In this document: positions 16,368 through 24,343 of the stretch, piece after piece
Layout: every line of letters begins with the position of its first letter
Position numbering within the stretch: the first letter of the stretch is position 1
Assembly: GCF_013410345.1 (NCBI RefSeq)
Contig: NZ_JACCFJ010000001.1
Location: 620,001 to 684,000 of the forward strand
DNA from: Saccharopolyspora hordei
GTDB lineage: Bacteria > Actinomycetota > Actinomycetes > Mycobacteriales > Pseudonocardiaceae
DNA: 64,000 nucleotides
Reading direction: 5' to 3'
Notes under the pieces: generated by a model
Seen by the model: only the letters and a program-made list of their open reading frames with translations
What the model was told of the DNA's origin: nothing
Database searches by the model: none
Program-made: the position numbers and the translations under genes

Positions 16368-17996
16368 TCAGAGGTCCCCGGCGTAGGGGACGTCGTGCAC
16401 CGCGTCGGTGGTCATCCAGCGGCGGATCGTCCAGGTGGCCCGGACGTCGTCCTCGTTGTAGCGCAGGATCCGGTCGCGCTGGGACAGCACCGGCGTCCCG
16501 CCGCCCAGACCCACCGCGTCGCGGTACCAGCGCATCGAGTTCTCGCCGCTGGCCTCGGCGTCCCGCCAGCCGAACCCGGCGCTCGGCGCGATCACCTTCA
16601 GCCCCTTGCCGTTCGGGCACAGGAACTGCTCGCGCACCGAGGTGAACAGGTCGACCCACTCCGCGGAGCGGATGAACTCGCGCACCTCGGCCACCGTCGG
16701 CACCCCGGGCTTGCCCGCGAAGCGCTGCGCGGAGGCCAGCATCCAGCGGTTCTCCGCCAGCTCGTTGTAGCAGTAGGCGCGGAAGCTCAGACCGCGCTCG
16801 TAGGCCCGCCGGCGGACCGAGCTGAACCAGGTCCAGAACTCGGCGAAGGACCGCCCCTCGTCGTCGGACGGCAGCGGCTCCCAGCTGACGAACGCCCGGT
16901 AGCCGGGCTCCTCGCCGACGTCGGCCCCGGACAACCAGCAGCCCCACAGGTAGGCGCCCGCGTCGGCGTAGCTCTCCATGTCCACGTCGACTTCCACGTC
17001 CGCCCGCGGCACCGACAGCTCGCGGACCCGCCGGACCAGCGGCAGGTCCCGCAGCCACGCCTTGGCGAGCAGGATCGCGTCGGTGCCGCTGACGCCGCTC
17101 AGCGCCAGCTCCTCGGCCTGCTCCAGCGGCACCGCGGCCAGCTCGTCCACGGTGGCCACCCCGCGGCTGCGCAGCACCGTGGCGTCCTCGCCGCGCACCA
17201 CCAGGCTGACGTCGCGCCGCTCGCGCAGCTGCTGCTCGCAGACCGGCCACCACGGGCAGGTCCGGCACTCGGTGATCCGGGAGGGCTGCGCGAGCGGTTC
17301 GGCGCCCGCGGCGGCCGCGGTGGCCACCGACAGCCGGTCGGCGAACCGGGCCTCGTACTCGGTCAGCGCGGTGCGGCCACCCGGCCAGTTCGGCGCGGCG
17401 AGGTCGTGCCAGACCACCACGTCGGCTTCCACGCCGATGACGCCGCCCAGGTTCGCGGCCGCGCCCATCCCGCAGGCCTGCAGCAGCCGGACCGCGTGGG
17501 CCAGCCGGAGCTGGTCGCGGGGCTGCGGCCGGACCTTGCGGGCGGTGTCGATCGAGGCCGCTCCCGGGTCCGGGCGCTCCAGCGGCGACACCCGCGCCCC
17601 GCGGCCGGGGTCGGTGACCTTGTGCCGCACCACCAGCACCGGCACGTACCCGTCGCCGCTGCGCACCAGCAGGTCGACCGTGCCGCGCCGGCCGCCGGCC
17701 TCGTCGGACGGCAGCTGGGCGTTCGAGATGTAGCGGGTGCCGGCCCGCATCGCGGCCAGCGTGCGCTCCGCGCGGTCGCGCGCCGGGCCGTGCGGGACGT
17801 CGGTCCAGTCGGCGCCGTGCAGCCGGCCGAGCTCCTTGGCGACGGCCCGCCGGTGCTCGGCGGCGTCGGCGATGCGCTGCTCGACGCCCAGGTCCAGCGC
17901 ACCCGGCGGCTGGTCCGGCGCCGAGGGGTCGTTCTCCAGGTGCACGCGTCGACGACAACGCGTCACCACGCTCGCGTCGAGCAGCACCTTCTTCAC
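16368..17996 (-). CDS. TM0106-family RecB-like nuclease (PD-(D/E)XK plus RNase H-like domain)
   Basis: A predicted DNA nuclease of about 542 aa. The N-terminal half has a RecB/Cas4-like region (GTVDLLVRSGDGYVPVLVVRHK) and a cysteine block TECRTCPWWPVC, as in Fe-S-bearing RecB nucleases. The C-terminal half is an RNase H-like domain (EVDVDMESYADAGAYLWGCW; end YNEDDVRATWTIRRWM) as in YprB/TM0106 proteins. The expected second acid of the RecB E-x-K core reads VVRHK here, so the first nuclease may be weakened. The start is uncertain: GTG at 17996 fits the conserved VKKVLLDASVVTRC opening, while an ATG at 18035 is also possible. No CRISPR array is visible in the window. Confidence 0.8.
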   Translation of the reverse strand: MKKVLLDASVVTRCRRRVHLENDPSAPDQPPGALDLGVEQRIADAAEHRRAVAKELGRLHGADWTDVPHGPARDRAERTLAAMRAGTRYISNAQLPSDEAGGRRGTVDLLVRSGDGYVPVLVVRHKVTDPGRGARVSPLERPDPGAASIDTARKVRPQPRDQLRLAHAVRLLQACGMGAAANLGGVIGVEADVVVWHDLAAPNWPGGRTALTEYEARFADRLSVATAAAAGAEPLAQPSRITECRTCPWWPVCEQQLRERRDVSLVVRGEDATVLRSRGVATVDELAAVPLEQAEELALSGVSGTDAILLAKAWLRDLPLVRRVRELSVPRADVEVDVDMESYADAGAYLWGCWLSGADVGEEPGYRAFVSWEPLPSDDEGRSFAEFWTWFSSVRRRAYERGLSFRAYCYNELAENRWMLASAQRFAGKPGVPTVAEVREFIRSAEWVDLFTSVREQFLCPNGKGLKVIAPSAGFGWRDAEASGENSMRWYRDAVGLGGGTPVLSQRDRILRYNEDDVRATWTIRRWMTTDAVHDVPYAGDL

Positions 17997-18191
17997 GGGT
18001 GAAGCGTATTCGGTCGCGGTGACAGGTGCGGCCATCACCCCACGTCCGAGCGGTGCCAGCGTGTCGCCGCGGTGGCCGTCCGGAGTCACTCGATCCAGCG
18101 AAAGGCGGCACCGGCCCAGCTCAGATCGATCTGACAGGGCGCGGGTGGGCTCTTAGGGTGATCCGCACCCGGACAGGGAGGTGACGGTTCG

Positions 18192-18776
18192 GTGAGGAAG
18201 CGCACGAGCCGGTGCAGGACCACCGCGAAGCGGGTCCCGGCCCGGCCCCGCCGGGCGGCCGGGGTGAGCAAGGCCGACAAGGCGGCGAAGAAGGCGGACA
18301 AGCGGGCCGCCAAGGCCATCAAGAAGGGCGAGCACGGGCGGATCACGCCCGGCAACGCCAAGCGGGTGGTCGGCGTGACCAAGGTCCTCGGCCCGGTGCT
18401 GCTGCCGTTCGTGGTCCGCGCGGTGTCGGCCGCCCGCGAGAGCTACGACCGGGTGCGGGCCCGCCGCCTCGGGATCCCGGTCGACGACCTGGGCACCTTC
18501 ACCGGCCACGGCGCCGCGCTGCACGCGCGCATCGCCGGCGACGCCGACGCGCTGGACGCGCTGCGCAGCCAGGCGGGCGACGAGGAGTCGCGGCTGGCCG
18601 CGGAGCAGTACGCGGAGCGCACGGGCGCACGGCTGCAGCAGCTGACGACCGCGGTGCGGGCGGCGGAGCGGATGCCCGCGCAGCGCCGCCGGTCCGCGCA
18701 CCGCGCGGTGGACGAGGAGCTGGGCCGCATCGAGGACGACCTGCTCACCCGCTTCGGCGTCGCGCCCCGGCGCTGA
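18192..18776 (+). CDS. DUF6474-like small basic helical protein
   Basis: A 194-aa protein of unknown function that looks like the actinobacterial DUF6474 group. Residues about 20-50 are a strongly basic Lys/Ala helix (KADKAAKKADKRAAKAIKKG), followed by a short hydrophobic stretch (GPVLLPFVVRAVSAARES) that could touch the membrane, and then a long alpha-helical C-terminal part (LQQLTTAVRAAERMPAQRRR). GTG start with GGGAGGTGA nine bases upstream. Divergent from the nuclease and convergent with the osmoprotectant operon. The family name is from memory of the pattern. Confidence 0.7.
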   Translation: MRKRTSRCRTTAKRVPARPRRAAGVSKADKAAKKADKRAAKAIKKGEHGRITPGNAKRVVGVTKVLGPVLLPFVVRAVSAARESYDRVRARRLGIPVDDLGTFTGHGAALHARIAGDADALDALRSQAGDEESRLAAEQYAERTGARLQQLTTAVRAAERMPAQRRRSAHRAVDEELGRIEDDLLTRFGVAPRR

Positions 18777-18781
18777 CACGC

Positions 18782-18820
18782 GGACGCGCGGCGGCCCCCG
18801 CAGGGCACCGCCGCGCGTCC
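18782..18820. terminator. bidirectional hairpin terminator
   Basis: A perfect 13-bp stem (GGACGCGCGGCGG) with a 13-base loop between the convergent ends at 18776 and 18828. It closes the osmoprotectant operon. Confidence 0.72.
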
Positions 18821-18827
18821 CCGCACG

Positions 18828-19826
18828 TCACGTGCCGGGGATCGTCACGAGCCCCTTCTCGGCCATCCAGTCGCGGGCCACGTCGGCCGGGTCCCGGCCG
18901 TCCACGTCGACCTGGGCGTTCATCCGCATCAGCTCGTCGTTGGTCAGCACCTTCGAGACCTGCTCGAAGACCGACGTGATCTGCGGGTAGCGCTGGAGCA
19001 GCTCGTCGCGGGTGGTGACCCCGACGTTGTAGCGCGGGAAGAACAGCTTGTCGTCCTGCAGCACCTCGAGGTCCAGCGCCTCGATGCGCCCGTCGGTGGT
19101 GAACACCTCGCCGAAGGTGCAGGTGCCGTTCGCGGTCGCCTGGTAGATGCTGCCCTCGGTCAGCGTCTTCACCTTGGACCGGTCCGCGGTGAACCCGTAC
19201 TCCTGCTCCACGCCGGGCAGGCCGTCGTTGCGGTTGGCGAACTCGGTGTCCACGCAGAACGTGGCCTCCGCCGGGTGCTCGGCCACGACCCGCGGGATGT
19301 CCGACAGCTTCTCCACGCCCAGGCGCTCGGCCGCGTCCTGGTTGACCGCGAACGCGTAGGTGTTGTCCACCTGGTAGTCGATCGCGGTCCAGGCGACGCC
19401 GTTGCGCTCCAGGTCCTGCTGCTTGACCGCCTCGTACTGGGCGCGGGCGTCCGGGATCGGGTCGTTGTTGCCGTTGTAGCTGATCCAGGACGTGCCGGTG
19501 TAGTCCCACAGCACGTCGATCTGGCCGCTCTGCAGCGCGCGGCGGGCGGTGGACGAGCCGACGATGTTGGTCATGTCCCGCACGTCCGCCCCGGCCGCGG
19601 CGAGGGTGAACTCGGCGATGTAGCCGAGCACCGCCTGCTCGGTGAAGTTCTTCGCCCCGACCGTGATGGTCACGCCCTCCAGCTCCGGGACCGGCTGGAT
19701 GGAGCCGGGGCCCACCTCCAGCGGCACCGCGCTGCCGGAGCTCAACCCGCAGCCGGAGACCAGCACCCCGGCCACCGCCAGCGAGGCCATCTTGAGCGCG
19801 CCGCGGCGCGACGTTCGCAGCTTCAT
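18828..19826 (-). CDS. quaternary-amine ABC transporter substrate-binding lipoprotein (OpuAC/ProX-like)
   Basis: Captures glycine betaine, choline or related osmoprotectants outside the cell for the adjacent permeases. The 332-aa protein starts with a lipoprotein signal ending VLVSGCG (lipid Cys26), preceded by SRRGALK, a twin-arginine-like motif, so export could be by Tat. The mature part has the family pattern ITVGAKNFTEQAVLGYI, DVLWDYTGTSW and FGEVFTTDGRI. The start overlaps the upstream permease by four bases (ATGA-type), so it is last in a translationally coupled operon. Aromatic residues around YTGTSW could line a cation-binding box; the exact ligand is not readable. Confidence 0.92.
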   Translation of the reverse strand: MKLRTSRRGALKMASLAVAGVLVSGCGLSSGSAVPLEVGPGSIQPVPELEGVTITVGAKNFTEQAVLGYIAEFTLAAAGADVRDMTNIVGSSTARRALQSGQIDVLWDYTGTSWISYNGNNDPIPDARAQYEAVKQQDLERNGVAWTAIDYQVDNTYAFAVNQDAAERLGVEKLSDIPRVVAEHPAEATFCVDTEFANRNDGLPGVEQEYGFTADRSKVKTLTEGSIYQATANGTCTFGEVFTTDGRIEALDLEVLQDDKLFFPRYNVGVTTRDELLQRYPQITSVFEQVSKVLTNDELMRMNAQVDVDGRDPADVARDWMAEKGLVTIPGT

Positions 19827-20590
19827 CGCAACCCCCTCGGCGACAGGTAGGTCTCGGCCAGCGCGCCCAGCCAGTCGACCAGCAGCGCCAGCGCCATGGC
19901 CAGCACCGAGCCGACGATCATGACCGTCCAGTCGTTGAGCTTGTAGCCGGTGTCGATCATCTCGCCGAGGCCGCCGGCGCCGACGAACAGCGCCAGGGTC
20001 GCGGTGCCCACGGCCAGCACCAGCGCGGTCCGCAGGCCGGCCAGGACGTAGGGCACCGCCAGCGGCAGCTCGATGCGCAGCAGCACCCCGGTGCTGGACA
20101 TGCCGATGCCGCGACCGGCGTCGATCAGCGACCGGTCCACCTGCTGCAGGCCCACGATGGTGTTGCGCAGCACCGGCAGCAGGGCGTAGAAGGCGATCGG
20201 CAGCACCGCGATCCAGAACCCGGTGGCGCCCCCGGTGACCAGGAAGAACAGCACCAGCAGGCCGACCGCGGGGGCGGCCTGGCCGACGTTGGCGATGGCG
20301 ATGACCACCGGGGCGGCGCCGCGCGCCCACGGGCGGCTGAGCAGCACGCCCAGCGGGACCGCCACCAGGATCACGATCAGCGCCACCGCGAAGCTCATCA
20401 GGAAGTGCGTCCAGGTGAGGCTGAGGATGAACGGCGCGTTGATGCTGCGCTGGGTGACCTCGTCGTTGTCCTGGCTGAACGCCCAGCCCAGCACCGCGCC
20501 GACCAGCACCACCACCGCGACCGGCTGCGCCAGCAGGCGCAACCGCTCCGCGGTGCGGGACCCGGAATCCGAAGCGAACTGGCTGCTCAT
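19823..20590 (-). CDS. quaternary-amine ABC transporter permease (OpuAB/ProW-like), second copy
   Basis: A 255-aa inner-membrane permease with about six helices. The binding-protein-dependent transport signature is clear: LLPVLRNTIVGLQQVDRSLIDAGRGIGMS, the cytoplasmic loop that docks on the ATPase. The ATG start shares its A with the TGA stop of the ATPase gene (TGATG), showing translational coupling. A GTG one codon upstream is possible. It differs from the other permease of this operon (21761-22408) in length and loops, so the transporter is probably a heterodimer of two permeases with a dedicated binding lipoprotein, as in OpuC-type systems. Confidence 0.92.
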   Translation of the reverse strand: MSSQFASDSGSRTAERLRLLAQPVAVVVLVGAVLGWAFSQDNDEVTQRSINAPFILSLTWTHFLMSFAVALIVILVAVPLGVLLSRPWARGAAPVVIAIANVGQAAPAVGLLVLFFLVTGGATGFWIAVLPIAFYALLPVLRNTIVGLQQVDRSLIDAGRGIGMSSTGVLLRIELPLAVPYVLAGLRTALVLAVGTATLALFVGAGGLGEMIDTGYKLNDWTVMIVGSVLAMALALLVDWLGALAETYLSPRGLR

Positions 20591-21768
20591 CACGCGTCCT
20601 CGGACGGCTCGTCGGCGTGCTCCTCGCGGAGCGCCTTGATGGTGTTCATCACCGTGTCGATGTCGACCACGCCCACGTACTCGCCGCGCGAGCCGACGAC
20701 GACCGCGACGCCGTCGTCGTCGGTGAGGATCGCCTCGAGCGCGTCCTGCAGCGTGGAGGCCGACGAGACGCTGTCCTCGACCGGGCGGCCGGCCCGCTCC
20801 AGCGACGACACCGCACCGGCCTCGCGGGCGGTGGCCCAGCGCAGCGGCCGGTTGCGCTTGTCGAGCACCAGGCCGATGGCGCCGCGGCGGGTGCCCAGCT
20901 TCTCCTTGAGCACCGACGGCGGCTCGTCCACCTGGGCGGTCGGCACCTGGCCGACCTCGATCTCGCGGACGCGCCGCAGGGTCAGCTGCTTGAGCGCGGC
21001 CCCGGCGCCGACGAACCCGGCCACGGTGTCGTCCGCCGGGTTGGCCAGGATCGCGTCCGGCGTGTCGTACTGCAGGATCTTGGAGCGCTCGCCCAGCACC
21101 GCGATCCGGTCGCCGAGCTTGACCGCCTCGTCGAAGTCGTGGGTGACGAACACGATCGTCTTGCCCAGGTCGGCCTGCAGGCGCATGAGCTCGTCCTGCA
21201 GCACGCCGCGGGTGATCGGGTCGACCGCGCCGAACGGCTCGTCCATGAGCAGCACCGGAGGGTTGGCCGCCAGCGCCCGCGCCACGCCGACGCGCTGCTG
21301 CTGGCCGCCGGAGAGCTGCCGCGGGTAGCGGTCGCGGTAGATCGCCGGGTCCAGGTTGACCAGGTCGAGCATCTCGTCGACGCGCTCGCTGATCCGCTTC
21401 TTGTCCCAGCCGACCAGGCTGGGCACCATGCCGACGTTCTCGCCGACGGTCATGTGCGGGAACAGGCCGGCCTGCTGGATCGAGTAGCCGATCTCGCGGC
21501 GCAGCTTGTCCGGGTCCAGGCCCAGCACGTCCTGCCCACCGATGGTGATCTTGCCGGAGGTCGGTTCGATCAACCGGTTGATCATCCGCATCGTGGTGGT
21601 CTTGCCGCTGCCGGACGGCCCGACCAGCACCACCGTCTCCCCGGCGGGGATGGTCATCGTCACCGACTCGACGGCGGGCAGCTTCTGGCCGGGGTAGCGC
21701 TTGGAGACCTCCTCCAGGCAGATCTCCACGCCGTGCCCGCTGGTCGGGGTCATCTTGTCGTCAGCCAC
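20590..21768 (-). CDS. quaternary-amine ABC transporter ATP-binding protein with CBS domains (OpuAA/ProV-like)
   Basis: Powers osmoprotectant import. The 392-aa protein has Walker A GPSGSGKTTT, the Q-loop IQQAGLFPHM, signature LSGGQQQR, Walker B VLLMDEPFGAVD and the switch VTHD. Residues about 270-380 form a tandem CBS module (VSSASTLQDALEAILTDDDG; GEYVGVVDIDTVMNTI), which in OpuA senses ionic strength or cyclic-di-AMP. The GTG start overlaps the stop of the upstream permease by eight bases and has AGAGGT at good spacing. The DGVAVVVGSRGEYVGV part is intact, so osmotic gating is expected. Confidence 0.94.
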   Translation of the reverse strand: MADDKMTPTSGHGVEICLEEVSKRYPGQKLPAVESVTMTIPAGETVVLVGPSGSGKTTTMRMINRLIEPTSGKITIGGQDVLGLDPDKLRREIGYSIQQAGLFPHMTVGENVGMVPSLVGWDKKRISERVDEMLDLVNLDPAIYRDRYPRQLSGGQQQRVGVARALAANPPVLLMDEPFGAVDPITRGVLQDELMRLQADLGKTIVFVTHDFDEAVKLGDRIAVLGERSKILQYDTPDAILANPADDTVAGFVGAGAALKQLTLRRVREIEVGQVPTAQVDEPPSVLKEKLGTRRGAIGLVLDKRNRPLRWATAREAGAVSSLERAGRPVEDSVSSASTLQDALEAILTDDDGVAVVVGSRGEYVGVVDIDTVMNTIKALREEHADEPSEDA

Positions 21769-22408
21769 GGATACCTCTCGAAGTCGTCAACCGCCCGATC
21801 AGCACGAAGACGGCGTCCAGCAACAGCGCCAGGACGATCACGCCGACCGTGCCGGCGATGGCCATGTTCAGCGCGTTCGCCCCGCCGAGCTGGCCGAGCC
21901 CGCTGAAGATCAGGTTGCCCAGGCCGGGCCCCTTCGCGTAGGCGGCGATGGCGGCGATGCCCATCAGCATCTGGGTGCTCACCCGCATGCCCGCGAGGAT
22001 CGCGGGCCAGGCCAGCCGCAGTTCGACGCGCGTGAGCACGCCGAGCCGGCTCATGCCGATGCCGCGGGCCGCGTCCAAGATCGGTTGATCGACTGTAGAC
22101 AGCCCGACGATGGTGTTGCGCACGATCGGCAGCAGCGCGTACAGCACGAGCGTCAGCACCGACGGCGCCACGCCCAGCCCCAGCACGGGGATGAGCAGGC
22201 CGAACAGCGCGAACGACGGGACCGTCAGGATCGCGCTGGACAGGGCGGTGGCGATGGCCGCCCCGGCGGGACTGCGGTAGACCGCGATCCCGACCAGGAC
22301 GCCGACGATCGTGGCCAGCACGATGCACTGCAGCACCATGCTGGCGTGCTGGTAGGAGTCGACCAGCAGCGACTGCCACCTGGATGCGATGAAGTCCAGG
22401 AAGTTCAC
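21761..22408 (-). CDS. quaternary-amine ABC transporter permease, first copy
   Basis: A 215-aa permease with five or six helices and the docking loop LLPIVRNTIVGLSTVDQPILDAARGIGMS. GTG start overlaps the TGA of the BCCT gene by three bases, so it is coupled to it. It pairs with the permease at 19823-20590 around the shared ATPase. The sequence VYRSPAGAAIATALSSAILTVPSFALFG is the usual substrate-path region of the ProW/OpuAB family. Confidence 0.92.
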   Translation of the reverse strand: MNFLDFIASRWQSLLVDSYQHASMVLQCIVLATIVGVLVGIAVYRSPAGAAIATALSSAILTVPSFALFGLLIPVLGLGVAPSVLTLVLYALLPIVRNTIVGLSTVDQPILDAARGIGMSRLGVLTRVELRLAWPAILAGMRVSTQMLMGIAAIAAYAKGPGLGNLIFSGLGQLGGANALNMAIAGTVGVIVLALLLDAVFVLIGRLTTSRGIRG

Positions 22409-24120
22409 TCGTCACTCTTCCCGTTCGTCGAGGTGCTCTCCGGCTCCTCGGCAGGCTCCACCGGAGTGGTGACCAGCTGGAAGTTGCCGTCGTGCTCCTC
22501 GGTGCCGACGATGACGGCCTGCTCGAGCACCTCGGCACCCTTGGCGTCGCGCAGCATCATCGGGTCGCTGCGCAGGTCCTTGACCAGTGCCATGCACATC
22601 GCCAGCACCACGACCACGAACGGCGAGGCCGCGATGATCGTGGTGTTGTTCAGCCCGCTCAGGGCGTCCTCGCCGCCGGTCAGCAGCATGACGATGGCGA
22701 CGCCGCCGATCACCAGACCCCAGAACACCACGACGAACTTGTTGGGCCGGGCGCTGCCGCGCTGCGACATCGAGCCGAGCACGACCGACGCCGAGTCGGC
22801 GCTGGTGACGAAGAAGTTGATGATCAGCAGCATGGCCAGCACGCTGGCCACCCCGGTCAGCGGCAGGTTGCGGAACACCTGGAACAGCTGGTCCTCGGCG
22901 CCGCCGAGCTCGGTCAGACCGGCCCCACCGCGCTCCTGCGACAGCGCGGTGCCGCCCAGGATGGCGAACCAGACGAGGCTGATCACGCTGGGCACCAGCA
23001 GCACGCCGCCGATGAACTGGCGGATGGTGCGGCCGCGGCTGATGCGCGCGATGAACATGCCGACGAAGGGGGCCCAGGAGATCCACCACGCCCAGTAGAA
23101 GATCGTCCAGCTGGACAGCCAGGACTCCATCTCCTCGCCGCCGACCGCCCCGGTGCGGGAGATCATCGCGCCGAAGTCGGCGAGGTAGGAGCCCACCGAC
23201 AGCGGGATGACGTCCAGGATGAACACGGTCGGCCCGACGAAGAACAGGAAGACCGCCAGCAGCAGCGCCAGCACCATGTTGCTGTTCGACAGGTACTGGA
23301 TGCCCTTGGAGACGCCCGAGACGGCGGAGATCACGAACGCGATGATGAGCACCGTGATGATGCCGACGAGCAGCATGTTGCCGATCGAGTCGACCCAGCC
23401 GACCTGGGTGAGACCGGCCGCGATCTGGGTCGCGCCGATGCCCAGCGACGCGGCGGTGCCGAACACGGTCGCGAACACCGCGAGCGCGTCGATGACGCGG
23501 CCCGGCGCGCTCTCGGACGCCCGCTTGCCGAAGAACGGCACGAACGCCGAGCTGATCAGCTGCTTGCGGCCGCGCCGGTAGCTGGCGTAGGCGATGGCCA
23601 GGCCGACCACCGAGTAGATCGCCCACGGGTGCAGCGTCCAGTGGAACAGCGACGTCGCCATCGCGGTCCCGACCGCGGCGTCCGAGCCGGCCTCCACGCT
23701 GCCCGGGGGCGGGCTGGTGAAGTGGGTGACCGGCTCGGAGACGCCGTAGAACATCAGGCCGATGCCCATCCCCGCGGCGAACATCATGGCGATCCACGAC
23801 GAGGTCCGGAACTCCGGCTTCTCGTCGTCCTCACCGAGCGGGATCCGCCCGTACTTGCTGAACGCCAACCACAGCGCGAAGATCACGAAGGCGGTGCCGG
23901 CGAGCACGAACACCCACCCGCCGTCGCGCACCAGCACCTCGAGGGCCGTGCTGGCGAAGGACTGCAACGACTCGGAGCCGAGCACGCCCCACGCGATGAA
24001 CGCCACCGCGGCGACCGCGGAGATGCCGAAGACCACCCAGTCCATGCGACCGGGCTGGTCGACGAGCTTGGCGCCCGTCTCGTCCGTTCTGTCTGCTCGT
24101 TCTAGTACTTCGGTCGACAC
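22405..24120 (-). CDS. BCCT-family betaine/carnitine/choline transporter, operon copy
   Basis: A secondary carrier that takes up betaine, choline or ectoine with Na+ or H+. The 571-aa product has twelve predicted helices, the signature MFAAGMGIGLMFYGVSEPVTHF and, in helix 8, WTIFYWAWWISWAPFVGMFIARISRGRT, which holds the tryptophan box of the substrate site. The C-terminus (AKGAEVLEQAVIVGTEEHDG) is a regulatory tail nearly identical to that of the neighbouring paralogue. The GTG start is preceded by a Shine-Dalgarno plus hairpin arrangement described separately. Its stop overlaps the ABC permease start, an unusual fusion of secondary and primary osmoprotectant carriers into one transcription unit. 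Confidence 0.93.
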   Translation of the reverse strand: MSTEVLERADRTDETGAKLVDQPGRMDWVVFGISAVAAVAFIAWGVLGSESLQSFASTALEVLVRDGGWVFVLAGTAFVIFALWLAFSKYGRIPLGEDDEKPEFRTSSWIAMMFAAGMGIGLMFYGVSEPVTHFTSPPPGSVEAGSDAAVGTAMATSLFHWTLHPWAIYSVVGLAIAYASYRRGRKQLISSAFVPFFGKRASESAPGRVIDALAVFATVFGTAASLGIGATQIAAGLTQVGWVDSIGNMLLVGIITVLIIAFVISAVSGVSKGIQYLSNSNMVLALLLAVFLFFVGPTVFILDVIPLSVGSYLADFGAMISRTGAVGGEEMESWLSSWTIFYWAWWISWAPFVGMFIARISRGRTIRQFIGGVLLVPSVISLVWFAILGGTALSQERGGAGLTELGGAEDQLFQVFRNLPLTGVASVLAMLLIINFFVTSADSASVVLGSMSQRGSARPNKFVVVFWGLVIGGVAIVMLLTGGEDALSGLNNTTIIAASPFVVVVLAMCMALVKDLRSDPMMLRDAKGAEVLEQAVIVGTEEHDGNFQLVTTPVEPAEEPESTSTNGKSDE

Positions 24121-24127
24121 AAGATCC

Positions 24128-24156
24128 GGCGCCGAGCGAACGGCGCCTCCTCCTTT
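24128..24156 (-). promoter_or_regulatory. Shine-Dalgarno followed by a 7-bp hairpin just before the BCCT GTG start
   Basis: Read on the minus strand, AAAGGAGGA (24148-24156) is followed at once by a perfect stem GGCGCCG / CGGCGCC with loop TTCGCT (24128-24147), then seven bases (GGATCTT), then GTG at 24120-24118. The distance from Shine-Dalgarno to start is too long in linear form but becomes normal if the hairpin is folded. The other BCCT gene has the same arrangement. Confidence 0.5.
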
Positions 24157-24287
24157 CGGGAGTCGGTCGCGCCCGGCCGGTTCCGGAGGACCTGGGTGGA
24201 CCAGGTCCCGGGACCGATCACGGGCGCCCCGTGCAGTTCCGCCACCCCCGCCGGAGACAGCGTGTGAGCTCCAGGGGTGCACGCAGT

Positions 24288-24319
24288 GCGCGCCCGGCCG
24301 CCGTGGCGGCCGGGCGCGC
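24288..24319 (-). terminator. strong hairpin after the upstream BCCT gene
   Basis: A perfect 15-bp GC stem (GCGCGCCCGGCCGCC) with a 2-base apex, 25 bp past the BCCT stop at 24344. A second perfect 8-bp hairpin (GGACCTGG stem) sits at 24188-24208 in the leader of the downstream BCCT gene. Partial termination here would separate expression of the two BCCT genes. Confidence 0.6.
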
Positions 24320-24343
24320 GAACGCTTCGGCCAGGATGACCCG

